A DNA stretch of 12,762 nt, from NCBI GenBank assembly GCA_023247835.1, contig JAHFFU010000004.1, positions 1-12,762 of the forward strand. The letters run 5' to 3'. This DNA is from Candidatus Bathyarchaeota archaeon. Its GTDB lineage: Archaea; Thermoproteota; Bathyarchaeia; 40CM-2-53-6; FEN-987. The notes beneath the pieces are model-generated. The model made no database searches and had not been told where the DNA came from. It saw nothing but the letters and a program-made list of their open reading frames with translations. The translations under genes and the position numbers were made by a program. Shown piece after piece: positions 1 to 7,187 of this stretch (the first letter of the stretch is position 1; each line of letters begins with the position of its first letter).

Positions 1-443
1 GGGGATTGGTAGGAGAACTAATCGACCATTTGAACATACTCTTGGCGTTTCGAGCACGCTTAGTCGGGCTCGATGGAAGGTCGACTTCGGATATGATGAT
101 CCCGGTAAACTACGGGCTGGGCCATGCATTTGGTGAACTGTCTGAGACCACGAATACACAGAACCTAATCCGTGTTCTAGAAAAAACGCCCTACGCTCGC
201 TTACTACAAGGGCCCGTCCCCATGGACGGTCAGGCCGCTGGTGTTGAACGCGCCCTAAGCCGAGGCCATGCGAACAGTTGCCTGAACGCTTTTGCGGGAT
301 CCCCTTTCAACGTTGGACTCGCACTTGCATTCCTCTTTCTCAAAAACTACGAACTACATGACCTGTTCAGCATAATCAACGGCAAAGCAAACAATGTTCC
401 AGCGGACCGAGTGATGGATTCTTTGATTTTGCGACGCGGTTGA
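1..443 (+). CDS. atpC: A/V-type ATP synthase subunit C, C-terminal part (5' end outside window)
   Basis: Subunit C (V-ATPase d-like) is the funnel-shaped central-stalk subunit that sits on the membrane proteolipid ring and connects it to the rotor shaft. The reading frame is open from the first base. It gives about 146 residues ending at TGA 441-443, against roughly 350 for a full subunit, so the TTG at 6 is not the true start. The family shows in an Arg/Leu-rich stretch followed by a 'MIPVNYGLG' turn (the usual 'lip.G' pattern), then 'LEKTPYARLL' (the L..T.Y repeat). Near the end, 'NVGLALAFLFLKNYELHDL' followed by a small G-K element matches the 'vlayl.lKe.EirnL' end of the family. The atpK gene follows on the same strand after 63 bases, which supports membership of an ATP synthase cluster. 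What is seen is fully consistent with subunit C; no alternative family fits as well. Confidence 0.85.
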   Translation, partial: GLVGELIDHLNILLAFRARLVGLDGRSTSDMMIPVNYGLGHAFGELSETTNTQNLIRVLEKTPYARLLQGPVPMDGQAAGVERALSRGHANSCLNAFAGSPFNVGLALAFLFLKNYELHDLFSIINGKANNVPADRVMDSLILRRG

Positions 444-454
444 GCTAGGCAAAG

Positions 455-464
455 GATTATAATG
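455..464 (+). promoter_or_regulatory. Possible TATA box upstream of atpK
   Basis: An AT-rich motif GATTATAATG, preceded by AAAG (BRE-like), lies just after the atpC stop. A start site about 25 bases downstream (about 485) would leave a leader of about 20 bases, enough for the ribosome binding site before the GTG at 507. This may give atpK its own transcript, useful because the ring needs many copies. It is based on pattern only. Confidence 0.4.
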
Positions 465-506
465 CGAATGTAAGTTCTAAACGAACTCAATAGGTGCTGA
501 TCAGTA

Positions 507-845
507 GTGAAGCCCAAACCCCAGCTAATTTTGAGTTTCCTATTGATGCTGGTGGGGGTAATCACGATCTCATCGATGGTGGTCGTCGCCTTCTCCCAAC
601 GTACAACACAGCCCCAACAGGCGGTCACGAGTGAGAAAGGGCTATTCCTTATAGGGGCCGGAATTGCGGCCGGCTTAGCATCCTGTGGTGCGGGTATAGG
701 TTTGGGCACCGCTAGCGCAGCAGCCATCGGAGCCATAGCCGAGAAACCCGAAATGCTCGGCAGAACACTGCTGTTCGTCGTGCTCATCGAAGCAATCGCA
801 ATCTATGGCCTGGCAATGTTCTTCATCATTTACTCGAGGATCTAG
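507..845 (+). CDS. atpK: A/V-type ATP synthase proteolipid subunit K (c-ring)
   Basis: This is the membrane rotor subunit, whose carboxylate carries the coupling ion (H+ or Na+). The 112-residue protein has a hydrophobic N-terminal segment (about residues 7-30), a polar linker (31-44), and then the classic two-helix hairpin. Helix 1 (about 45-78) contains the glycine motif GAGIGLG at 61-67. The polar loop is 'AEKPEM', and helix 2 (about 87-109) contains the ion-binding glutamate E95 in 'VLIEAIAIYGL'. Start: GTG at 507, with TAGGTGCTGAT (493-501 region) as ribosome binding site. The N-terminal segment is either a cleaved signal peptide or a third helix; extended proteolipids are known in some archaea. 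There is one hairpin, so one ion site per protomer. It lies between atpC and an unknown small gene, 11 bases apart from the latter, so the two are probably cotranscribed. The ion is not decided here. Confidence 0.93.
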   Translation: MKPKPQLILSFLLMLVGVITISSMVVVAFSQRTTQPQQAVTSEKGLFLIGAGIAAGLASCGAGIGLGTASAAAIGAIAEKPEMLGRTLLFVVLIEAIAIYGLAMFFIIYSRI

Positions 846-856
846 CCTTCGACGCG

Positions 857-1318
857 ATGAAGAGCGTTTCAGAGCTCAAAGAAGCCCTCCGAAGCAAATC
901 CCTAACGTCGTTAACGAAGGCACTAGGTGAGCTAGCCGAAGGCCTGGCTTACCAGCTTAAGTTTCCCTACACCGAAATCCTGCAGTTCCGAGCGCAGGAA
1001 GAAGGCGGCCGTTACGCTGTCCATTTCGAGGCAAAGCTCCATCTGCATTATTCCAACCTCGGAAGCAGCCCAGAGGGCTTGATATTCGCAACAAAATTTG
1101 ACGGAGACGCTCTCTCTGATTCTCCTACACCACCGATTCACGAATTGTTCTACGCGGGGGTTGTGGAATCTTTCCAGGTTTACGGGTACGGTTCAAGATG
1201 GACAGGCACGATTGTTGCGATTCCTGATGATTTGGCCAAAAATCTGGAAGTGGCATCGAAAACGATTAGCGCAATCGATATCGACCGCTTCTATCAACTG
1301 CTGCAAGAACCTAGATAG
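857..1318 (+). CDS. Conserved-looking hypothetical protein next to ATP synthase genes
   Basis: I do not recognise this 153-residue protein. It is probably soluble, as there is no signal peptide or membrane segment. An N-terminal helical stretch (about 1-36, rich in Lys/Glu/Leu: 'SVSELKEALRSKSLTSLTKAL') is followed by a likely beta-rich middle (about 37-130). That middle holds alternating polar/hydrophobic strands such as 'GRYAVHFEAKLHLHYS' and an aromatic 'YGYGSRW' turn, and a short C-terminal helix follows ('DIDRFYQLL'). There are no cysteine pairs, nucleotide-binding loops or obvious catalytic motifs. Its ATG is 11 bases after the atpK stop with no clear ribosome binding site, so it is probably translated as the last gene of the ATPase transcript. 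The stop lies 8 bases from the convergent nuo operon end. By position it could be an ATPase accessory protein, but that is guilt by association only. Confidence 0.7.
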   Translation: MKSVSELKEALRSKSLTSLTKALGELAEGLAYQLKFPYTEILQFRAQEEGGRYAVHFEAKLHLHYSNLGSSPEGLIFATKFDGDALSDSPTPPIHELFYAGVVESFQVYGYGSRWTGTIVAIPDDLAKNLEVASKTISAIDIDRFYQLLQEPR

Positions 1319-1326
1319 CTTGTTGT

Positions 1327-2769
1327 TCAATGGAACAGGGATTGCACCGCGGGCATGATTACACCAAGAATCGGGGCCGGGTAAATCCCAAAGATTAGCA
1401 AAGGAACCAGAAACGCGGCTAGGGTTAGCAACGTGTAGAACGGGGCCTCCCTAGAAACCATCGGCCTAACCTGCGGCGCAAGTATGACTCGGCGTAGCGT
1501 CCAGACAAAGTAACCGGCAGTTATCCCAGGAACGAGCACCGCAACGGCGTAGAGGGTGCTGACGGAGATTCCGGCTTGGATTACTGTATATTCGCTGATG
1601 AAGTTACTGAAACCTGGCAAACCCATAGCGCCCAGCGAGGCTAGTACGAGCAGAAAGCTCGTCTTTGGCATGGCGTTTCCGAGGCCGCCCAGCTCTTTAA
1701 TCGTGCGTGTTCCCATGCGCTCGTGAATGACCCCTGACATCAGGAATAAGGCTCCAATGACGCAGGCGTGGTTGAACATTTGGAAGACAGCGCCGCTGAC
1801 TCCCAGCGTGGTGAACGTAAAGGCTCCGAGAAGGATGTAGCCCATGTGGTTGATGCTCGTCAACGCGACCATTCGCTTGAAGTCTTGTTGAACCATCGCG
1901 ACTATGGCCCCGTAGAACATCGTGAGGAGTCCGAAGCCGATGAAAACTGGGGCGAGAAACTTAGATGCTTCCGGCATGAGGAAGAGGTTCATGCGGATGA
2001 AACCATACCCGCCCATCTTCAGGAGCAGGCCCGCCAGCAAGACACTGATGGGAGCGGGGGCTTCAACGTGAGCGTCGGGTAGCCAGGTATGGAAAGGAAC
2101 TATCGGCAGTTTCACGCCAAACCCAATGAAAAACCCTATCGAGATGAGGACTTGGGCGACTAAAGGTAGGTGCAGCTTCACTAAGTCCATGAAGTTGAAG
2201 GTGTGGGGGGTTGAAAGCACGTAGAGTGCTATGAAACTTAGGAGTAGAAAGATGCTGCCCACGTGTGTCATTAGGAGAAATTTCATAGCTGCGTATTTCT
2301 TACGCGGCCCACCCCATACGCCGATGAAGAAGAACATAGGGATGAGGACGAGTTCCCAGAAGACATAGAAGGCGACAAGGTTCAGGGACGTGAACACGCC
2401 GATAATTGCGCCTTCGAATAGAAGCAGTAGCGCATTGTACTCTTTCACTTTAGACTTAATCTGTTCCCATGATCCGGCCGCAGACAGGGTTGTCAGGAGG
2501 GATGAAATAATTAGTAACGGGAGGCTGATGCCATCTATACCCACTACATAAGTCAAGCCGAAGTCTTTGGCCCAGTCATATGTTTCAACAAGCTGGAAAC
2601 CCTGTACGCTCCAGTTGAAGCTTACGAAGATGAAGAGAACTACAGCGATCGTTGCTGCCGAAATCAGAATTGTGAGCGCCTTGGAGGCTTTGTCTCCCAC
2701 ATATCCGGCTAGGTATACAGCTATTGCCCCGATGATTGGCATGAATATGAGGAGAGAAAGCAAGTACAA
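1327..2769 (-). CDS. nuoM: NADH-quinone oxidoreductase (complex I) subunit M, second NuoM-type copy in the NuoN slot
   Basis: Antiporter-like, proton-pumping membrane subunit of complex I, 480 residues with about 14 helices. Hallmarks of canonical NuoM are strong: E139 in 'FYVFWELVLIPMFF' (helix-5 glutamate), K220 in 'FGVKLPIVPFHTWLPDAHVE' (helix-7 lysine), H227, K251 in 'LLLKMGGYGFIR' (helix-8 lysine), and E393 in 'FISEY' (helix-12 acidic residue, replacing the lysine of NuoL). The start is TTG at 2769, ten bases after the nuoL stop, with GAGGCGAG just upstream as ribosome binding site. The first in-frame ATG (residue 10) would cut into helix 1. As last gene of the operon it occupies the place normally held by nuoN, yet the sequence is NuoM-type ('DAHVEAPAPISVLLAG' rather than the 'EGAPTPV' pattern of NuoN). 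No terminator is visible before the convergent gene. Confidence 0.93.
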   Translation of the reverse strand: MYLLSLLIFMPIIGAIAVYLAGYVGDKASKALTILISAATIAVVLFIFVSFNWSVQGFQLVETYDWAKDFGLTYVVGIDGISLPLLIISSLLTTLSAAGSWEQIKSKVKEYNALLLLFEGAIIGVFTSLNLVAFYVFWELVLIPMFFFIGVWGGPRKKYAAMKFLLMTHVGSIFLLLSFIALYVLSTPHTFNFMDLVKLHLPLVAQVLISIGFFIGFGVKLPIVPFHTWLPDAHVEAPAPISVLLAGLLLKMGGYGFIRMNLFLMPEASKFLAPVFIGFGLLTMFYGAIVAMVQQDFKRMVALTSINHMGYILLGAFTFTTLGVSGAVFQMFNHACVIGALFLMSGVIHERMGTRTIKELGGLGNAMPKTSFLLVLASLGAMGLPGFSNFISEYTVIQAGISVSTLYAVAVLVPGITAGYFVWTLRRVILAPQVRPMVSREAPFYTLLTLAAFLVPLLIFGIYPAPILGVIMPAVQSLFH

Positions 2770-2779
2770 GTCTCTCGCC

Positions 2780-4876
2780 TCATGTCAAGAAGAACAATAT
2801 CGCCACAACTAACGCGAACACGCCTAGTGCGAAGACCGTAACGTACTCTTGCGGGATTCCTGTTTGGATTCGCCTTAGAGTGGACGAGAACTTACGGCCT
2901 GTGGAGGCTATTCCGTTGATCCATCCATCGATGATTCCTAAGTCTATTCCCTGCCCGCCTCTCGAGATGTCGATTGATACTTGGGCGACAGCGCCGCTGA
3001 TTTTGTCGAAGAACCCGGTCTCAATTGTGTTCTTTACTGCTGTTGCGGCGGATATGGTTCCGTATACGAAGGCTCGGTAGTATAGTGGGTTGATGTACCA
3101 GCGGTTCCATAGAAAGTTGTAGAGGCTACGAGTGAAACCTCTTTCGGCGACAAATGATGTCGGTTTCAGCCGGCCTGAAATGTAGAGTAGGTAGCCGAAC
3201 GTTCCCCCCACAGCGAGCATGATTAACGAGCCGACGCTCGCGGTTAGGACAGCATTCTGTTCAACCGCAGGACTGAGTTCGGGACCAGGCGAAGCCAATG
3301 GGGTTGTTGTGATAGCCAAGGCGTGAGTGAATGCGGATTCGACGAAAGGCCCCGCCAAACCGATAGCGATAGTGGCGATCGCAAGAATCACGTACGGAAT
3401 CCACATGAGCGCTGGGGCTTCATGAACGTGATGTCCCTTCTCCTCTAGCTGCTTGATGTGTTCACTCTTAGGTGCGAAGAAGACCAAGCCGATCACTTTG
3501 AGGCTGTAGAGAAAGGTCAGGGCGACGGTACCCAACGCCAGAAGCAGCAGTGGCATTTGTCCCGTGAGGACGGTGGCGGCTATTACGGCGTCTTTGCTCC
3601 AGAATCCGCTCAGCGGGGGCACGCCTGAAAGTGCAAGCAGGGCGATGACCATCGAGGCGAAGGTGATTTTCATTGATTTGCGCAGCCCGCCCATATCGTA
3701 CATGAACCTTGAATCTACAGCGTGCAAGATTGCTCCCGCCGCCAAGAAGGCCGCCGCTTTGAAGAGCGCGTGGGTCATGAGGTGGAAGATACCTGCCGTC
3801 AGCCCAGTGACGAATTCCGATGCTAAGCCGCCTGCCCCGATGCCGAGCATCATGTACCCAATTTGGGAAACTGTAGAGTATGCAAGAAGTTTCTTCAACT
3901 CTTTGGAAACAACAGCTTGAGTCGCTGCCATGAAGCATGTGAAAGCGCCAGTCCACGCAATAGCCTCGAAGAAGAACGTAGGGTGTGCGTATTGTATGAC
4001 TGAATTGTAGAACATGGGGCCTGCTCTTCCCGCCAAATAGACCCCGGCCGTTACCATCGTCGCTGCGTGGATAAGCGCTGAGACCGATGTTGGGCCGGCC
4101 ATTGCGTCCGGAAGCCATTCATGCAATGGGAACTGCGCCGACTTTCCAATTGGCCCCCAGAAGAATAGCAGGGCGACTGGAATAAGCAAACCCAGTCGGC
4201 TTAGGGGCAGGGCCCAAGTGACGTTTTGGGTGAGTTCCACGAAATTCAACGTACCGGAATAAGCATAGATCATGAATATCGCAATGAGCAAGCCGATGTC
4301 GCCGATTCTTGTTACGACGAGGGCTTTCATTCCTGCGTGGCTGGGCGAATAGGCCATCGGCACGTTGAGCGATTTGTCGCCTAAGTTCCCGACCCATTTG
4401 TCGATAGGATCGTTGTACCAATGCCCGATCAGCGCATACGAGCAGAGGCCTACGCCTTCCCATCCGAAGAAGAGTTGGAGGAGGTTGTCGGACATTACGA
4501 GGAGGAGCATGCTGCCGATGAAGAAGTTCATGAAGAACCAATACCGGGTTAACCCTTCCTCGCCTTTCATGTACGCGAGGCTGTAGACCATTATGAGGAA
4601 GCTGACCCATGAGACCACGTTCGCCATGATTATGCTGAGCGGGTCAAGAAGAACGCCTGCCTTAATGTTCAAACTCGTAATCCAGTCAAGTTGAACGTCT
4701 TGCACCGAACCTGACATGACGAGTGGGATTAGGAGAGTGGCGGAGATGGCTCCAAGTAGTGAGAATGCGACAGAGCCGTAGTCTCTGATTTTGGGGTGTA
4801 TGCGCGCTAAAACCGGTGTTAGTGCTGCGCCGATGAAAGGTAGTGCCCAAGTTAGCCAACCAAAAACTTCGTTCAT
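2780..4876 (-). CDS. nuoL: NADH-quinone oxidoreductase (complex I) subunit L
   Basis: Distal antiporter-like subunit of complex I, 698 residues (E. coli NuoL is about 613). Proton-path residues are present: E140 in 'GWEGVGLCSYALIG', D193 in 'TRIGD', K245 in 'GPIGKSAQFPLHEWLPDAM', H270 in 'ALIHAATMV', K373 in 'HALFKAAAFL', and K427-D428 in 'GFWSKDA'. A long C-terminal part (about 590-698) should hold the lateral amphipathic helix (about 600-660, with 'RSLYNFLWNRWY' at its start) and a final membrane helix 'VTVFALGVFALVVAILFF'. There is an insertion of about 20 residues in the loop after 'GHWYNDP' (about 155-180). The ATG at 4876 has an excellent ribosome binding site (GGAGGAT) that lies inside the last codons of the preceding gene, 3 bases away, so translation is coupled. 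The alternatives MrpA or a hydrogenase antiporter are unlikely, because neighbours A, H, J and K are complex I genes. Confidence 0.95.
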   Translation of the reverse strand: MNEVFGWLTWALPFIGAALTPVLARIHPKIRDYGSVAFSLLGAISATLLIPLVMSGSVQDVQLDWITSLNIKAGVLLDPLSIIMANVVSWVSFLIMVYSLAYMKGEEGLTRYWFFMNFFIGSMLLLVMSDNLLQLFFGWEGVGLCSYALIGHWYNDPIDKWVGNLGDKSLNVPMAYSPSHAGMKALVVTRIGDIGLLIAIFMIYAYSGTLNFVELTQNVTWALPLSRLGLLIPVALLFFWGPIGKSAQFPLHEWLPDAMAGPTSVSALIHAATMVTAGVYLAGRAGPMFYNSVIQYAHPTFFFEAIAWTGAFTCFMAATQAVVSKELKKLLAYSTVSQIGYMMLGIGAGGLASEFVTGLTAGIFHLMTHALFKAAAFLAAGAILHAVDSRFMYDMGGLRKSMKITFASMVIALLALSGVPPLSGFWSKDAVIAATVLTGQMPLLLLALGTVALTFLYSLKVIGLVFFAPKSEHIKQLEEKGHHVHEAPALMWIPYVILAIATIAIGLAGPFVESAFTHALAITTTPLASPGPELSPAVEQNAVLTASVGSLIMLAVGGTFGYLLYISGRLKPTSFVAERGFTRSLYNFLWNRWYINPLYYRAFVYGTISAATAVKNTIETGFFDKISGAVAQVSIDISRGGQGIDLGIIDGWINGIASTGRKFSSTLRRIQTGIPQEYVTVFALGVFALVVAILFFLT

Positions 4877-4879
4877 ACT

Positions 4880-6349
4880 CTATCCTCCGAGGATAATCTT
4901 CACGCTCGGTAAGAGGAGCTTCTCCACAAGGTCGGGGTATATCCCCAGAATGAGTGATACTGCAGCGAGCACGAGTAGTGGGCCGGTCACGACCCATGGG
5001 GCCTCGGTAACATTGCTTAGCTCATCAGGCAGCTTCCCAAAGAAAATACGTTTCACGGCCCAAAGTGAATAGCCTGCAGTTAATGCAGTCGATACAACAC
5101 CCAAGAATGAAAGTGCAACACGTAACATGGAGTTTAGTGTAAATGCTTCTTTGAAGCTACCTGCGAAGATGAGAAATTCTGAGATGAAGCCTGTCGTTGG
5201 CGGGATGCCCATTATAGCCAGGAAACCTATCAAGGCAGCCATCGCGGTGATTGGCATCTTGGATGCAAGGCCGCCCATCTTGGCTATGCTTCGTAGGCCA
5301 TGAGCCTGCATGATTATTGTCCCAGCCATCATGAAGAGAATCCCCTTCCCAAGCCCGTGTGTTACGTATTGAAACATGCCACCTGAGACACCTAGAATTT
5401 GAAATGAAGCGATGCCGAACAAGATGTAACCCATCTGGCTGACACTCGAGTAGGCCAGTAGTCGCTTAATGTCATCTTGAACGAGCGCCATGGCTCCACC
5501 ATAAAACATTGTAACGACGGCCCAGATGGCGAGCCCTGTGGAGATTTCAAAGAAAGCCGTGGGCAGAATTGTCATGACAAGCCGGACGATGGCGTATCCA
5601 CCGATCCCAATCATTGCTGGTGATAGAAGAGCGCTGATCGGCGTAGGGGCTTCCGCGTGTGCGTGCGGCAACCAAATATGTAGACCGAACGCAGCCATCT
5701 TCACCAGCAGCCCCACAACCATCAAGCCAACAATCCATATTCGCAAATGTGCCGGCAGAGTTGAGGCAACGATTTTCCCGAGGTCGAAGGATCCGCTGAG
5801 ATACCCGACGGACAATATTCCTGCAAGGAACGCTAGTGCGCCGATGTGTGTCCACATGAAATACATGAAAGAAATTCTGTCTCTGTCCCCCGATCCCCAT
5901 CTCGCGATGAGAAAGTAAGATGGGATGAGCATAAGCTCGAAGAACAAGTAGAATTCAATCAGGTTCGTTGCTAGCACGGCTCCCATCATTCCTACAGAAT
6001 AGAGTAGGAGCAATGCGTAGTAGAGGCCGAACTGTCTCTTGTCGTCGCCAATGATGTGGTGCATGTAGGGGATTGAGTAGATGGACATCAAGGTGCATAG
6101 CAGAGAGATGGTAAAGAGAATTGGAACGCTCAAGCCGTCGGCGTTTAGGCCGAATAACCCGATTGGGCTCCAGTTATAGAATTCCTGGGTCCCACCTTGC
6201 CAGCCTGCGAGAAGCGTGAGGAAAGTTGAGTAGCCAAGCGCAACAAAAGAGAGCCAACCCGCCTTCGCCCCCCATCTGACGCCTGCCGCGTACGTGATGA
6301 AAACGAAGAGAAATGGGACTAGAACAATTTGAAGGACCTGCATGTACAA
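4880..6349 (-). CDS. nuoM: NADH-quinone oxidoreductase (complex I) subunit M, first copy between nuoK and nuoL
   Basis: Antiporter-like membrane subunit of complex I, 489 residues, about 14 helices. Family marks: E138 in 'FYLFFELMLIPSYF', K217 in 'LLVKMAAFGLHIWLPHAHAE', H224, 'YSSVSQMGYILFGIASF' (about 300-316), K335 in 'HGLGKGILF', and E391 in 'GFISEFL'. Unlike the downstream NuoM copy, the helix-8 lysine is missing: 'LLSPAMIGIGGYAIVR' has G248 where the other has K251. It sits in the usual thaumarchaeal nuoM position (K-M-L order). The start is TTG at 6349, six bases after the nuoK stop, with AGGTTGA as ribosome binding site overlapping that stop. An ATG at 6343 (residue 3) would give almost the same protein. 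I cannot tell by eye whether it plays the NuoM or NuoN structural role; the NuoM-type call rests on its motifs. Confidence 0.9.
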   Translation of the reverse strand: MYMQVLQIVLVPFLFVFITYAAGVRWGAKAGWLSFVALGYSTFLTLLAGWQGGTQEFYNWSPIGLFGLNADGLSVPILFTISLLCTLMSIYSIPYMHHIIGDDKRQFGLYYALLLLYSVGMMGAVLATNLIEFYLFFELMLIPSYFLIARWGSGDRDRISFMYFMWTHIGALAFLAGILSVGYLSGSFDLGKIVASTLPAHLRIWIVGLMVVGLLVKMAAFGLHIWLPHAHAEAPTPISALLSPAMIGIGGYAIVRLVMTILPTAFFEISTGLAIWAVVTMFYGGAMALVQDDIKRLLAYSSVSQMGYILFGIASFQILGVSGGMFQYVTHGLGKGILFMMAGTIIMQAHGLRSIAKMGGLASKMPITAMAALIGFLAIMGIPPTTGFISEFLIFAGSFKEAFTLNSMLRVALSFLGVVSTALTAGYSLWAVKRIFFGKLPDELSNVTEAPWVVTGPLLVLAAVSLILGIYPDLVEKLLLPSVKIILGG

Positions 6350-6355
6350 TGAGCT

Positions 6356-6664
6356 TCAACCTTTCAGCTTGTTCAGTTTCCTTACATCTATCGTCGAGTT
6401 GAGTCTGTATGCGACCAGAATAAGCGCCAGGCCAACCGCCGCCTCCATAGCAGCAGCTGCAATAGAGTAGAACACTATCACTTGCCCCGAGACTTGCGGC
6501 GGATTCATGTATCGCGTGAAAGCTGCGAAGTTCAGGTTAGCTGCGTTCACGATGACCTCTATAGCAAATAATATTCGTATCGCATTCTTTTTCACGCTGA
6601 GTCCGTAGACTCCAATTCCAAGTAGCGCCGCTGACACGATTATGTAACTGACTAGGGCCACCAT
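6356..6664 (-). CDS. nuoK: NADH-quinone oxidoreductase (complex I) subunit K
   Basis: Small three-helix membrane subunit of complex I forming part of the proton channel next to NuoJ and the antiporter-like subunits. At 102 residues it has the normal family length. Both essential helix glutamates are visible: E36 in 'ILFAIEVIVNAANLNF' (helix 2) and E74 in 'AAAAMEAAVGLALIL' (helix 3), in the canonical context with Asn/Gly neighbours. A basic C-terminal tail ('VRKLNKLKG') ends on the cytoplasmic side. The ATG at 6664 is 6 bases after the nuoJ stop, and GTGACGGAAG upstream gives a modest ribosome binding site. The stop codon overlaps the AGGTTGA ribosome binding site of the following nuoM copy, so the two genes are coupled. 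The protein looks fully functional. The homologous MnhC/MrpC family is excluded by the neighbours. Confidence 0.95.
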   Translation of the reverse strand: MVALVSYIIVSAALLGIGVYGLSVKKNAIRILFAIEVIVNAANLNFAAFTRYMNPPQVSGQVIVFYSIAAAAMEAAVGLALILVAYRLNSTIDVRKLNKLKG

Positions 6665-6670
6665 CTTCCG

Positions 6671-7186
6671 TCACTTCTCTACCTTCGCCAAGACCAATGC
6701 ACCCAACAGCGCGGCCGACATTAGCAACGCTAGTATTACGAGTGGGACGGGGTAGCTACTCGCCAGCACAGGTCCTAATTGGGATACTGGAAGATTTGCA
6801 GGTGGCGGCGCTGTGGCGAGGTTGGGGCCAGCCAGGGCTGCAACGCCTGCGATTGACACTGCGAGTAGGCCTGCAATCCATAAGCCAATATTGCCTTCGC
6901 CGCCTTCTTGCCGTTCTCCTGCTTCATCCAGCTGCCCGCGCCGTACTAGCATGATTGTGAAGAGGATTAGGACCACCACAGCGCCAACGTAAACTGCTAT
7001 CTGAAGCATCGCCAAATATGGTGCGTCCAAGAAGACGAAGAACCCAGCAATGCCGATGAAGCTGATTGCGAGAGATATGGCTCCATAAATTAGTTCCTTT
7101 GCTTGTAGAGCCATGATTGCGGCGAGAATCGTTACCGTAGCGAGAACGATAAATGCGACGTCTGGCGGGATGGCGAGTTCTACCAA
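6671..7186 (-). CDS. nuoJ: NADH-quinone oxidoreductase (complex I) subunit J
   Basis: Membrane subunit of complex I with five predicted helices, whose third helix undergoes the pi-bulge/alpha transition in the coupling cycle. From the chosen start it is 171 residues. Helix 1 'AFIVLATVTILAAIMAL' is followed by 'KELIYGAISLAISFIGIAGFF', and then the signature helix 3 'LQIAVYVGAVVVLILFTIML' with the conserved Tyr-Val-Gly. A charged loop ('RRGQLDEAGERQEGGEG') and two more helices end the protein. I chose TTG at 7186, which starts one base after the nuoH stop codon, because helix 1 then begins near residue 10 as in the family. GGGGG lies just upstream as possible ribosome binding site. The frame is also open to an ATG at 7246, which would add 20 polar residues and overlap nuoH by 59 bases; that seems less likely. 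Confidence 0.9.
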   Translation of the reverse strand: MVELAIPPDVAFIVLATVTILAAIMALQAKELIYGAISLAISFIGIAGFFVFLDAPYLAMLQIAVYVGAVVVLILFTIMLVRRGQLDEAGERQEGGEGNIGLWIAGLLAVSIAGVAALAGPNLATAPPPANLPVSQLGPVLASSYPVPLVILALLMSAALLGALVLAKVEK

Positions 7187-7187
7187 A

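Noticed and set aside
1..443. TTG at 6 as a genuine start of a short 145-residue protein
   Set aside because: The sequence matches only the C-terminal part of ATP synthase subunit C, and the frame is open from the window edge, so the gene is simply cut.
347..787. 146-residue minus-strand frame across the atpC end and atpK
   Set aside because: It is the antisense of two recognised ATPase genes and has no independent support.
3468..4610. Two long minus-strand frames (3468-4118 and 4119-4610) inside nuoL
   Set aside because: They overlap nuoL in another frame of the same strand, and their translations are rich in Arg/His/Pro with no family motif. They are shadows of a strongly conserved gene.
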